From Chloroflexota bacterium (GTDB taxonomy: Bacteria; Chloroflexota; Anaerolineae; Aggregatilineales; UBA2796): DNA of 22,877 nt. Shown here piece after piece: positions 14,487 to 22,322 of this stretch (positions within the stretch are counted from its first letter, which is position 1; every line of letters begins with the position of its first letter). The translations under genes and the position numbers were made by a program. Under the pieces are notes generated by a model. That model was not told the origin of the DNA. It ran no database searches and saw nothing but the letters and a program-made list of their open reading frames with translations. The stretch is taken from the NCBI GenBank assembly GCA_003695215.1, contig RFIM01000071.1:1-22877 (forward strand), written 5' to 3'.

Positions 14487-16904
14487 ATGCGCAAAGGCTT
14501 TTCCGCTCGATTGATGGCAATCGGCGCTGTATGTGCATTCCTGCTGGGCGCGCTGGCCGCAAGGCCGACTCAGGCGCAGAATCGCGAGACGCTCATCTTG
14601 GCGTTGTTGAGCAGCGCCGCTGAGAGCGACGTGGTGAGCAGCCGTCACTTTGTGCAAGGCGCGCAGCTCGCCTTGGAAATTGTGAATAGCAATGGCGGCG
14701 TGCGCGGGCCCGCGCGCCCTGCTGATAACGCCACGCCTGTGCCAAACGCGCGCCGCAATACGATCTACACCTTCAGCCTGCAAACGCGCAGCGCCGCCAC
14801 ACAAACCGAGATGCGCACGGCGCTGCAAGCCTCTGTGGAAGCTAAGCCAATCGCCATGATCGGGCCGCAAATTCCCAGCTTGCTCGACAATAACCTCGAC
14901 CTGGCTGGCACTAACCGCATCTTGCACTTGGTCGGCTTGCCCAACGAGCCTGCAGGCCCCAGCAACGCTTTCATTCTGCGGATGCGCTCCAGCAGCGAGA
15001 ATTTGGCGCGCGATCTAGGCAACTACCTGACGACTCAGCGCTTCTTCCGCGTGATCGGCACAGCCAGCGATAACTCAGCGCGCGGCCGCGCCGATCTGAC
15101 CGCGTTTGAGCGCGCCGCACGCCCAGCTGGCGCCGCAGCCAACGCCGTTCGGCTAGCGCCCGCTGTGACCTACGATCAGACGGCGACTGACCTGACTACT
15201 CAAGCCAAGACGCTCTACGATGAGAATCCAGAGGCAATTGCCATCTTCGGTACGCCACAGACAGCCGCGGCGCTAGTGCGCGAGCTGCGCAATCGCGGCT
15301 ATGCAGGCGTGATCGCGTACGGCTCGGCTGAAGGCAACCTGAGCGAGTTCACTAGCCGTGGCGGCAGCGCCGTGGCCAATGTGATTGTGCCGCTGGTCTG
15401 GTCGCCTGATGCGCAGGACGCTGGCAGCCGACGCTTCACCCAAGCCTATCAGGCGCGCTTCGGCGAGCTGCCTACCTCCGAGTCGGCTATTGCCTTCGAT
15501 AGCGTGGCGGCTGTGGCCGCAGCAGTGGAGATTGGCGGTGGCAGCCCGCAAGCTGTGCGCGATGCGCTGGCTACCAGTGGCGCCATTGGCGGCCTGCAAG
15601 GCGTCTACAATCCGTCGCTCTTCAGCGGCACAGGCACGACCAATTTGCGCGCCATGGATGGCGCCATACTCTTCCGCTTGACGGCTGAAGGCAAAGCCTT
15701 TGAGGAAGCGCGCTATAGCGGCGGCTTCTGCTCACGGCGTTGTGCCGACACGCGCTTCCAAAACTTGACGGCGCCGAACGCGCCAACAGCTACAGCCGCG
15801 CGCACTGTGCCGATCGCTTTTCTAGCGCCACAGACGGGCTTAGACGGCGAGATCGGCAGGCGTGCGCTGCACGGCGCGCAGCTGGCCGTCAATGAGATCA
15901 ACTCGCAAGGCGGCGTCGCTGCGCCGAACGGCGTGCGCGTCACGCTTGATCTACGCGACTTCAACGTCACAAGCGCTGAGCAATTCGGCGTCACGGCGCG
16001 CACAATCCTGACCTCAGCGCCGCCTGTGGCCATCCTCGGCCCGACCTTGACAGGCATGGCGTTGCCAAACCTGAATCTAGCGCCGAACGCGCGCGTGCCG
16101 CAATTCGTGACAGGCACAGCCGCTGTGCTCAGCAACAGCGATCCGACGCGCTTCATCTTCCAGCTGCGCCCTGCCGACGCCACTTGGGCAACTGCGCTGG
16201 CCAGCTATTTGGTCAACATTCGTGGCTACACGCGCCTGGCTGTGGCTTGGGCGACCACAACCTACGGCCAAGATAGCGTGGCGGCCTTCACAAGCGTGGT
16301 GACGCGCTTCCGCGATCTGACTGACGCGCGGATCGTCGCCAACACCAGCCATCCTGTGACGGCCACGGACTTCACAGCAGAAGCGCAGACGCTAATCTCA
16401 GCCGATCCTGAGGCCATCGCCATCTGGAGCGCGCCCGAGGCAGCGGCGCGGCTGATCGAGGCGCTGCGCGCTCAGGGCTATGAGGGCGAGATCGCCTATG
16501 GCGCGCTTGAGAATCCTGATTTCTTGCGTGCTATGGGCGAAGAAGGCGTTGAGGGCTTGCTCGGCGTGACCAGCTGGTTCGCCGGCGCTCAGGACGCTGC
16601 GAGCGCCGAGTTCGTGCGCAACTATCGTGCCACTTACGGCGAGCTGCCCGATAGCCATGCGGTCGCCTACTATGATGCCGTCTACATGATCGCCAACGCT
16701 ATCAAGAATGGCGGCCCGACGGCTGTGCAGCCGTTCATCGCGCAGTTGCCGCGCTTTGCGGGCGTTCAGGGCGAGTATCGTCCTGCGATCTACAACAACG
16801 GTCAGCTGAGCGCGACAGTCTTCATCGTGCGCGCTGATGCGAGAGGCAATCTGAGTGAGATCGCGCGCTACGAAGGCGCGACTTGCCTCAACAATTGCCG
16901 CTGA
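14487..16904 (+). CDS. Secreted protein with two tandem type I periplasmic-binding (Leu/Ile/Val-type) domains
   Basis: An 805-residue exported protein. A signal peptide covers about residues 1-31 (AIGAVCAFLLGALAARPTQA) with no lipobox Cys. Two complete Peripla_BP_6-like domains follow, roughly residues 33-424 and 439-805; each has the G-x-x-L-A-x-x-x-I-N-x-x-G-G-V opening and an equivalent DPEAIAI/NPEAIAI segment, so the gene arose by internal duplication. Both halves end in the same motif, A-R-Y-x-G-x-x-C-x-x-x-C (Cys415/Cys419 and Cys800/Cys804). Start ATG 14487 has AGGAG nine nt upstream; the longer TTG frame from 14448 is unlikely. It lies 16 bp after the MacB-like permease gene and before a terminator, so it is the last gene of that operon. 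No LivHMGF permease is present, so it may be a sensor or partner for the MacB-like pump. Ligand unknown. Confidence 0.85.
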   Translation: MRKGFSARLMAIGAVCAFLLGALAARPTQAQNRETLILALLSSAAESDVVSSRHFVQGAQLALEIVNSNGGVRGPARPADNATPVPNARRNTIYTFSLQTRSAATQTEMRTALQASVEAKPIAMIGPQIPSLLDNNLDLAGTNRILHLVGLPNEPAGPSNAFILRMRSSSENLARDLGNYLTTQRFFRVIGTASDNSARGRADLTAFERAARPAGAAANAVRLAPAVTYDQTATDLTTQAKTLYDENPEAIAIFGTPQTAAALVRELRNRGYAGVIAYGSAEGNLSEFTSRGGSAVANVIVPLVWSPDAQDAGSRRFTQAYQARFGELPTSESAIAFDSVAAVAAAVEIGGGSPQAVRDALATSGAIGGLQGVYNPSLFSGTGTTNLRAMDGAILFRLTAEGKAFEEARYSGGFCSRRCADTRFQNLTAPNAPTATAARTVPIAFLAPQTGLDGEIGRRALHGAQLAVNEINSQGGVAAPNGVRVTLDLRDFNVTSAEQFGVTARTILTSAPPVAILGPTLTGMALPNLNLAPNARVPQFVTGTAAVLSNSDPTRFIFQLRPADATWATALASYLVNIRGYTRLAVAWATTTYGQDSVAAFTSVVTRFRDLTDARIVANTSHPVTATDFTAEAQTLISADPEAIAIWSAPEAAARLIEALRAQGYEGEIAYGALENPDFLRAMGEEGVEGLLGVTSWFAGAQDAASAEFVRNYRATYGELPDSHAVAYYDAVYMIANAIKNGGPTAVQPFIAQLPRFAGVQGEYRPAIYNNGQLSATVFIVRADARGNLSEIARYEGATCLNNCR

Positions 16905-16910
16905 TGCCTT

Positions 16911-16945
16911 GGCACAGGCTCTCAGCTCAGAGAGCCTGTGCCTTT
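16911..16945 (+). terminator. Terminator at the end of the MacAB-like operon
   Basis: GGCACAGGCTCTC (16911-16923) pairs perfectly with GAGAGCCTGTGCC (16930-16942), a 13-bp stem with a 6-nt loop, starting 6 nt after the stop codon. Only three T follow, so termination rests mostly on the long GC-rich stem. Confidence 0.75.
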
Positions 16946-16972
16946 ACGCTCCGCTAAACGGCTCGCTATACT
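16943..16972 (+). promoter_or_regulatory. Promoter of the FGGY kinase gene, overlapping the terminator tail
   Basis: TTTACG (16943-16948), an 18-nt spacer and TATACT (16967-16972) match consensus at four and five of six positions. The -35 begins in the T-run of the preceding terminator. Transcription would begin near 16979, about 28 nt before ATG 17007. Confidence 0.5.
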
Positions 16973-17006
16973 TCTCACAGATTTTGCCTCACAGGAGATG
17001 GAAAAA

Positions 17007-18572
17007 ATGCCGCAGGAGTGCCTGCTGGCCATTGATTATGGCACGCAGAGTGTGCGCGCTTTGCTCTTCAATCTACAAGGCGATCTGGTCGAGTCGGTGC
17101 GCTTGGCTGTCGAGCCGTACGTCTCGCCACAGCACGGCTGGGCAGAGCAAGCGCCTGAGTACTTCTGGGAGATGCTGAGCCAGGCCTGCCGCGCGCTATG
17201 GGCAAAGGCGGGCGCGTGGCGCGCTGCGCTGCGCGGCGTGGCACTGACGACACAGCGCGGCACGGTCATCAACGTGGATCGGGCAGGGCAGCCGCTGAGA
17301 CCTGCCATCCTCTGGCTAGATCAGCGCCAAACGCAAGGCGTCAAGCCGGTTGGCGGCTGGTGGGGCCTGCTCTTCCGCTTGATTGGGATGCGCAAGACGC
17401 TCGCCTACTTGCAGGCTGAGGCCGAGGCGAATTGGATCGCCAAGCATCAGCCTGAAATATGGCGCCGTACACACAAGTATCTGCTGCTCTCAGGCTACCT
17501 GAGCTACAAATTGACAGGCCAGTTTGTCGATTCGGTCGGTTGCCAGGTCGGCTACTTGCCCTTTGATTACCGAGCCCAGCGCTGGGCGAGTCGACGCAGC
17601 TGGCATTGGCAAGCCTTGCCGTTGACGCCCGAGATGCTACCTGATTTGGTGGAAGTTGGCGGCGTGTTAGGCGCGATCACAGCTGAGGCCGCTGAGGCGA
17701 CGGGCATCCCTGCAGGGATGCCACTGATCGCTGCTGCGGCCGATAAAGCTTGCGAGATGCTCGGCTGTGGCGTCTTGATGCCGCAGGTCGGGCATATCAG
17801 CTATGGCACAACGGCGACCTTCAACACGCTCCAGCGGCGTTACATTGAGGCGATTCCGATGATTCCGCCATATCCTGCAGCCGTGCCGAAGGCCTACGCG
17901 CTAGAGACGCAGATATCGCGCGGCTACTGGATGGTAGACTGGTTCAAGCGCGAGTTCGGCGCGCCTGAGCTGCGCTTGGCAGCTGAGCGCGGCGTGCCTG
18001 CTGAGTCGCTCTTGGACGCTTTGGCGGCGCAAGTGCCGCCAGGCGCTTTGGGCTTGATCCTGCAGCCGTATTGGTCGCCGGGCATCAAGGTGCCAGGCAT
18101 TGAGGCGAAAGGCGCCGTGATCGGCTTTGGCGGCGCGCACACGCGCGCTCACCTGTACCGCGCCATTCTAGAAGGCATCGCCTATGCGCTGCGCGAGGCT
18201 GCTCAGCGCACAGAACGGCGCACGGGCTTGAAACTGCGCGAAGTGCGCGTCAGCGGCGGTGGCTCACAGAGCGAGCAGGCCATGCAGATCACGGCGGATG
18301 TCTTCGGCTTGCCTGCAGTGCGTCCACATTTGTATGAAGCATCGGGCTTGGGCGCAGCGCTAGTGGCAGCGGTCGGCTTGGGCTTGCACAGCGATTATCA
18401 GGCGGCTGTGCAGGCGATGACGCGTCTCGGGCGCGCCTACGAGCCCAAAGCTGAGAATCACAGCCTATACAATGCGCTTTTTGAGCGCGTCTACAAGCGG
18501 CTGTATCGCGGCGTGCGTCCACTATACGCTGAGATCAGCCGCATCACAGGCTATCCAAGTCCGCTCGGCTGA
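17007..18572 (+). CDS. FGGY-family carbohydrate kinase
   Basis: A 521-residue kinase of the FGGY (ASKHA) fold, which phosphorylates a sugar or polyol with ATP. The N-terminal phosphate-1 motif is AIDYGTQSVRALLF (about residues 9-22), the sugar-domain segment ILWLDQR follows, the catalytic base is predicted as Asp246 in AAADKACEMLGCG, and the C-terminal FGGY signature reads VSGGGSQSEQAMQITADVFG. The length fits xylulokinase and glycerol kinase relatives, but segments such as SRGYWMVDWFKREFG look more like the poorly characterised YgcE-like group, so a specific substrate is not assigned. ATG 17007 is chosen: AGGAG (16993-16997) is 9 nt from it but abuts ATG 16998, and the longer frame runs into the terminator. 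The gene stands alone between a terminator and the PadR promoter. Confidence 0.9.
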   Translation: MPQECLLAIDYGTQSVRALLFNLQGDLVESVRLAVEPYVSPQHGWAEQAPEYFWEMLSQACRALWAKAGAWRAALRGVALTTQRGTVINVDRAGQPLRPAILWLDQRQTQGVKPVGGWWGLLFRLIGMRKTLAYLQAEAEANWIAKHQPEIWRRTHKYLLLSGYLSYKLTGQFVDSVGCQVGYLPFDYRAQRWASRRSWHWQALPLTPEMLPDLVEVGGVLGAITAEAAEATGIPAGMPLIAAAADKACEMLGCGVLMPQVGHISYGTTATFNTLQRRYIEAIPMIPPYPAAVPKAYALETQISRGYWMVDWFKREFGAPELRLAAERGVPAESLLDALAAQVPPGALGLILQPYWSPGIKVPGIEAKGAVIGFGGAHTRAHLYRAILEGIAYALREAAQRTERRTGLKLREVRVSGGGSQSEQAMQITADVFGLPAVRPHLYEASGLGAALVAAVGLGLHSDYQAAVQAMTRLGRAYEPKAENHSLYNALFERVYKRLYRGVRPLYAEISRITGYPSPLG

Positions 18573-18577
18573 GCGCC

Positions 18578-18606
18578 TTGACGGACACCCTATTCCAGAT
18601 TAGAAT
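18578..18606 (+). promoter_or_regulatory. Promoter of the PadR / metal-chelate ABC operon
   Basis: TTGACG (18578-18583), exactly 17 nt, then TAGAAT (18601-18606): each hexamer is one base from consensus. The -10 lies inside the palindrome at 18591-18628, so a bound repressor would exclude polymerase. Transcription would begin near 18613, leaving a leader of only about 23 nt before ATG 18636. Confidence 0.7.
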
Positions 18607-18628
18607 AGCGCTATTCTAGTTTGGAATA
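18591..18628 (+). promoter_or_regulatory. 38-bp near-perfect palindrome, probable PadR operator
   Basis: The two 19-nt arms match at 17 positions around a centre between 18609 and 18610; the inner 18 bp (TAGAATAGCGCTATTCTA, 18601-18618) are perfect. It contains four copies of a GAATA half-site (outer pair TATTCC/GGAATA, inner pair GAATA/TATTC). Like-oriented half-sites are 21 bp apart, two helical turns, which suggests two dimers on one DNA face. It overlaps the -10 and start point of the padR-type gene, as expected of an autoregulatory site. Confidence 0.75.
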
Positions 18629-18635
18629 GCGTGTT

Positions 18636-19196
18636 ATGACGCTCTCGCCGGATCATGTCATTCTAGGCTTGTTGGCCTCACAGCCGCAGCACGGCTATCA
18701 GATGCTGGAGTGCTTCTGCGACCCGCATTGCCTAGGGCGCGTGTGGCGCTTGAACGCCAGCCAGCTCTACAACACGCTCAAGCGCCTGGAGCGCGACGGC
18801 TTGATCAGCGGGCAGAGCGCGCCTTCTGAGAGCGGTCCGCCGCGGACGATCTATCATCTGACTGAAGCAGGGCGCGATCAGCTGCTGCTATGGTTGAATG
18901 AGCCAAGTCCCTTGGCCAGCATTCGGCGCGTGCGCGTTGAGTTCCCGAGCCGACTGTTTGTGGCGCGCCTGCTCGGCATGCCGACCGACGCGCTGATCGA
19001 GCGGCAGCGCATCGCCTGCCGACGCGAGCGCGAACGCCTGCAGGCTGAACGCGCTCAGCTGATAGAGGAGAGCATGGCGGCCTTGGCGCTCAGCTTCGCC
19101 ATTGAGCAACTTGAGGCGGCTCTGCGTTGGATCGACGACTGCGAGCAACGCGTCGCCACGCTATTTGTGCTACCAAGAGAAGGGCATTCGCTATGA
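18636..19196 (+). CDS. PadR-family transcriptional regulator
   Basis: A 186-residue PadR-type repressor. The N-terminal winged helix (about residues 5-75) shows the family pattern: ILGLLASQPQHGYQML, then ASQLYNTLKRLERDGLI for the recognition region, then PRTIYHLTEAGRDQLLLWL for the wing. The C-terminal part (about 95-180) is a long helical dimerisation region with Arg/Glu-rich heptads. Cys26, Cys28 and Cys32 cluster after the first helix (C-x-C-x-x-x-C, within ECFCDPHCLG), an unusual feature that could bind metal or sense redox state. It is the first gene of the ABC operon, and its stop overlaps the next start as ATGA. Its own promoter is buried in a large palindrome, so autorepression and ligand-linked control of the downstream transporter are likely. 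A GGAA nine nt upstream serves as a weak ribosome site. Confidence 0.9.
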   Translation: MTLSPDHVILGLLASQPQHGYQMLECFCDPHCLGRVWRLNASQLYNTLKRLERDGLISGQSAPSESGPPRTIYHLTEAGRDQLLLWLNEPSPLASIRRVRVEFPSRLFVARLLGMPTDALIERQRIACRRERERLQAERAQLIEESMAALALSFAIEQLEAALRWIDDCEQRVATLFVLPREGHSL

Positions 19197-20503
19197 GACG
19201 CCTGGTCTATCTCTCGCTCATCGTCCTGCTTATCGCAGCTTCAGTTAACCTGCAAAGCCAAGCGGCGCAGAGCGCGCCATTCAGCATTCAGGCGCCTGTT
19301 GAGCTTCAGCCAGCGCTCAGCGCGCTCTACAAGGCGCGCTATAACGCTGAGCCATTTTTTGTGGAGCGCGACGGCGACTTGATCGCCACTGACGATCCTG
19401 CGTTCCTGCCATCAGGTATGGGCGGCGTGCCGCCGCACTTCTTGCCTGAGGCCTTCTTCCTGTTGGCGCGTCCAAACGCTGAGGCTGAGGCCTTTGTTGC
19501 CTATGCCGTCTCGGCGGATGGGCAGGCGGCGCTGATCGAAGGCGGCTTTCTGCCCAAATCAGTGACCGTGACGGATCAGGCGGGCAATACCATCGAGGTT
19601 GTGCAGCCTGTGCGGCGCGTCATCACGCCTTACAGCATCGCTACCTACTTGGTATACGGCGTCGGCGGCAGCAGCCGATTGGTGGCAGGCGGCTATCTGG
19701 GCACGCGCGATCCAGTCGGTGCTGCACGGATGACGGCGCTTGATCCGCGCTTCCCAACCTTGAGCGGCTATACGCTCAATCAGCGCGAGATCAACATCGA
19801 GCAAGTGGCGCAGCTAGCGCCTGACCTGATCATCACCAGCGCGCGCACGGCTTGGCTAGACACTGTGCGCGAGCTGAACATTCCGTTTGTGCTGCTGCAA
19901 GGCGAATCGCCTGAATTGCTGAAGCAATCAGTCTTGCTGGTCGGTCAGCTGCTAGGGCCCAACACAGCGGCGCGCGCTAAGGCTTGGATCGGCTACTACG
20001 ATGCGATTTTGGCGCAAGTAGTGGCACGCACACAGGACATCACCGAGCGCCCGAAGGTGCTGTTCGTCGGCGAGTCGCCTCTGCGCGTCATCAGCGGCGA
20101 GATGTACCAGACGGATATCATCGCTGCAGCAGGCGGCCAGTCGGTCAGCGCGGCTTTGAAAGGCTATTGGAACGACGTCAATCTGGAGCAAGTGGCGCTG
20201 TGGAATCCTGAGGTGATCGTGATCGCGCCTTACGGCAAGATCACGCCACAGACCTTTGCTGAAAGCCCTGAGTGGGCGATCATCAAAGCAGTGCAAGATG
20301 GCAAAGTGTACAAGATGCCGACCTGGATCGCGCCTTGGGATACGCCTGTGATGGATTCCGTGCTAGGCGTGATCTGGTTGGCGCAAAAGCTCTTCCCAGG
20401 GCGCCTGACGCTAGATTGCGCACAAGAGGCCATGTTCTTCTTCAAAGTCTTCTACGATCACGACCTGCCTGCGGATGAAATTGCAGCAGTATGCGGCTCA
20501 TAA
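19193..20503 (+). CDS. Metal-chelate/cobalamin-type ABC substrate-binding protein with an N-terminal ModA-like remnant
   Basis: A 436-residue exported binding protein. A signal peptide covers about residues 1-25, without lipobox. Residues 29-121 resemble a shortened type II (ModA/PstS-like) binding module: VELQPALSALYKARYNAEP at its start and FVAYAVSADGQAALIEGGF at its end, the latter like the last helix of ModA-type proteins. From about residue 123 a full type III (BtuF/FepB/FhuD-like) domain begins with the usual TVTDQAGNTIEVVQPVRRVI; QVAQLAPDLIITS and WNPEVIVIAPYG are further landmarks. It would capture a siderophore, heme, cobalamin or a metal for the permease and ATPase encoded next. ATG 19193 overlaps the padR stop (ATGA) with an AAGAGAAGGG site upstream. 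The ligand is not predictable. Confidence 0.88.
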   Translation: MRRLVYLSLIVLLIAASVNLQSQAAQSAPFSIQAPVELQPALSALYKARYNAEPFFVERDGDLIATDDPAFLPSGMGGVPPHFLPEAFFLLARPNAEAEAFVAYAVSADGQAALIEGGFLPKSVTVTDQAGNTIEVVQPVRRVITPYSIATYLVYGVGGSSRLVAGGYLGTRDPVGAARMTALDPRFPTLSGYTLNQREINIEQVAQLAPDLIITSARTAWLDTVRELNIPFVLLQGESPELLKQSVLLVGQLLGPNTAARAKAWIGYYDAILAQVVARTQDITERPKVLFVGESPLRVISGEMYQTDIIAAAGGQSVSAALKGYWNDVNLEQVALWNPEVIVIAPYGKITPQTFAESPEWAIIKAVQDGKVYKMPTWIAPWDTPVMDSVLGVIWLAQKLFPGRLTLDCAQEAMFFFKVFYDHDLPADEIAAVCGS

Positions 20504-21546
20504 CCTCAAGGGCATGGCGGCGAGATGCGGCAGCAGTCAGCAGCTTCAGGCGGCAACTTGCCTATAGCAGCTTGTTGCTGCCGATTGTCCTAATCCTGCT
20601 CTCTTTGCTGCTCGGCCTGTACAATATTCAGCCGCAGACGATCGTCAAGGCGCTGCTCTCGCTGATCTTTCCGCAAGCAGCTGAAGGTATTTCGGCCACA
20701 GAGCTGACGCTGATCCTGCGCATCCGTTTGCCGCGCGTGCTTGCAGCGGCGCTGATCGGCGCGGCGCTGGCAGGCACAGGCGCGGCTTTTCAGGGCATTT
20801 TCAAGAATCCGCTGGTCGATTCTAACCTGCTCGGCGTGACGAGCGGCGCCGGCTTTGGCGCGGCGCTGGCGCTTCTATTAGGCGGCACAGCGCTGATGGT
20901 ACAGGGCTTTGCCTTTGGCTTTGGCTTGCTTGCGGTCATGCTCGCCTATATGGGCAGCCGTTTGTACAGCAGCGCGCCGCTGATCGTGCTGACCTTGATG
21001 GGCATCTTGATCGGATCGTTCTTCACCTCGCTCACAGCGCTGACTAAATACGTCGCTGATCCGCTGAATACCTTGCCTGCCATCACGTTCTGGCTGTTAG
21101 GCGGCCTGACAGGCGTAACCTGGAATAGCGTGCCGCTGCTGGCTGCGATCACGCTCAGCGGCAGCTTGTTCCTATGGGCAGTGCGTTGGCGCTTGAACAT
21201 CCTCTCGCTCGGCGATGCTGAAGCGACAGCTCTAGGCATGAATCCGACACGCTTGAAGTTGCTGATCATCCTTTGCGCCACGCTGATGACGGCTGCTGCA
21301 GTCGCTGTTGGTGGCGTGATCGGCTGGATCGGGCTAGTCATTCCGCACGCGGCGCGATTGCTGGTCGGCACGGATCACAAGCAGCTGATGCCGATGTCGT
21401 TAGCACTAGGCGCCTCGTTCTTGCTCGTGATCGACAATATCTCGCGGACGCTGCTGCCTGCTGAGGTGCCGTTGGGCATCCTGACAGGTCTGGTCGGCGT
21501 GCCTATCCTGATTGCGCTCCTGCGGCGCAGCCAGACGGTTTGGTGA
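20491..21546 (+). CDS. FecCD-family ABC transporter permease
   Basis: A 351-residue membrane protein of the FecCD/BtuC group, which forms the channel for iron-siderophore, heme or cobalamin import as a homodimer. About ten hydrophobic segments can be read, the first at about residues 27-47. Landmarks are LRIRLPRVLAAALIGAALAG, AFQGIFKNPLVDSNLLGVTS and, near the end, VGGVIGWIGLVIPHAARLL, the coupling-helix region that contacts the ATPase. Start ATG 20491 overlaps the end of the binding-protein gene by 13 bp; the stop overlaps the ATPase start as TGATG. The N-terminal 25 residues are basic and Arg-rich. Confidence 0.93.
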   Translation: MRLITSRAWRRDAAAVSSFRRQLAYSSLLLPIVLILLSLLLGLYNIQPQTIVKALLSLIFPQAAEGISATELTLILRIRLPRVLAAALIGAALAGTGAAFQGIFKNPLVDSNLLGVTSGAGFGAALALLLGGTALMVQGFAFGFGLLAVMLAYMGSRLYSSAPLIVLTLMGILIGSFFTSLTALTKYVADPLNTLPAITFWLLGGLTGVTWNSVPLLAAITLSGSLFLWAVRWRLNILSLGDAEATALGMNPTRLKLLIILCATLMTAAAVAVGGVIGWIGLVIPHAARLLVGTDHKQLMPMSLALGASFLLVIDNISRTLLPAEVPLGILTGLVGVPILIALLRRSQTVW

Positions 21547-22322
21547 TGTTAGAAGCGGAGAATCTGCACTACGCCTACAAGCCTGAGAAGCCGACGCTGC
21601 GCGGAATCTCGCTGACGCTGCGCCAAGGGACGATCCTCTACCTGCTTGGGCGCAACGGCTGCGGCAAGACGACGCTGATGAGCTGCCTGAGCGGCCTGCT
21701 GAGGCCACAAAGCGGCACAGTGCGCTTGCACGGGCGCGATCTGCGCAGCTACACGCCTGCTGAGCGCGCTCGGCACATCGGCTTGATTCCGCAGCTGCAC
21801 ACGCCTGCGTTCAATTACAGCGTCCGTGAAATGGTGCTGATGGGCCGCGCGCCGCATTTGGGCTTGTTGGCGGCGCCGAGCCGAGGCGATTACGCGATCG
21901 CCGATGCAGCGCTGGAGAGCGTCGGCTTGGCGGACTATCGCGAGCGTCCGTATACGCAGCTGAGCGGCGGCGAGCGGCAGCTGGTGCTGATCGCGCGCGG
22001 CCTGGCACAAGAATGCCGCATCCTGCTGATGGATGAGCCTGATGCGCACCTGGACTTGAACAATCAGCAGCGCGTGATGGAACGCGTGGCACGCCTGGCC
22101 GCGGACGGGCTCTCGTTCATCATCTCCTCGCATGTGCCAAACAACGCGCTGATGTACGCGCATCGCGTCCTGCTGATGAAGCGCGGCACGACGCTTGCCT
22201 ATGGCGCACCTGAGCATATCCTGACCGAGACTCTGCTCACAGCAGCCTATGAGCTGCCCATTGAAGTGATCCGAGCTGAGGAACAGCCGCGCGCTATCGT
22301 GCCGCGCAAGGTAAGCGGATGA
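21546..22322 (+). CDS. FecE/BtuD-family ABC transporter ATPase
   Basis: A 258-residue ATPase that powers the preceding permease. Motifs are Walker A GRNGCGKTT (residues 35-43), Q-loop in LIPQLHTP, signature LSGGERQLVLIARGL (139-153), Walker B ILLMDEP with catalytic Glu164, D-loop AHLDL and switch His196. The last motif reads SSHVPNN instead of the usual THD-type sequence, keeping the His but not the following Asp. The start ATG 21546 shares its A with the permease stop; GTG 21543 and TTG 21540 are in frame but less likely. Its stop overlaps the next gene as ATGA. Confidence 0.92.
   Translation: MLEAENLHYAYKPEKPTLRGISLTLRQGTILYLLGRNGCGKTTLMSCLSGLLRPQSGTVRLHGRDLRSYTPAERARHIGLIPQLHTPAFNYSVREMVLMGRAPHLGLLAAPSRGDYAIADAALESVGLADYRERPYTQLSGGERQLVLIARGLAQECRILLMDEPDAHLDLNNQQRVMERVARLAADGLSFIISSHVPNNALMYAHRVLLMKRGTTLAYGAPEHILTETLLTAAYELPIEVIRAEEQPRAIVPRKVSG

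Noticed and set aside
16938..17006. Longer kinase start at GTG 16938
   Set aside because: It would begin inside the terminator stem, while ATG 17007 has a properly spaced AGGAG and starts just before the conserved ATP-binding motif.
18591..18628. The palindrome as a terminator for the FGGY kinase gene
   Set aside because: It is AT-rich, has no following T-run and contains a near-consensus -10, so an operator is the better reading.
18573..18635. Fur box or cobalamin riboswitch upstream of the metal-chelate operon
   Set aside because: The gap is only 63 bp, taken up by promoter and palindrome; a B12 riboswitch would not fit, and the repeat does not read as a GATAATGATAATCATTATC-type Fur site.
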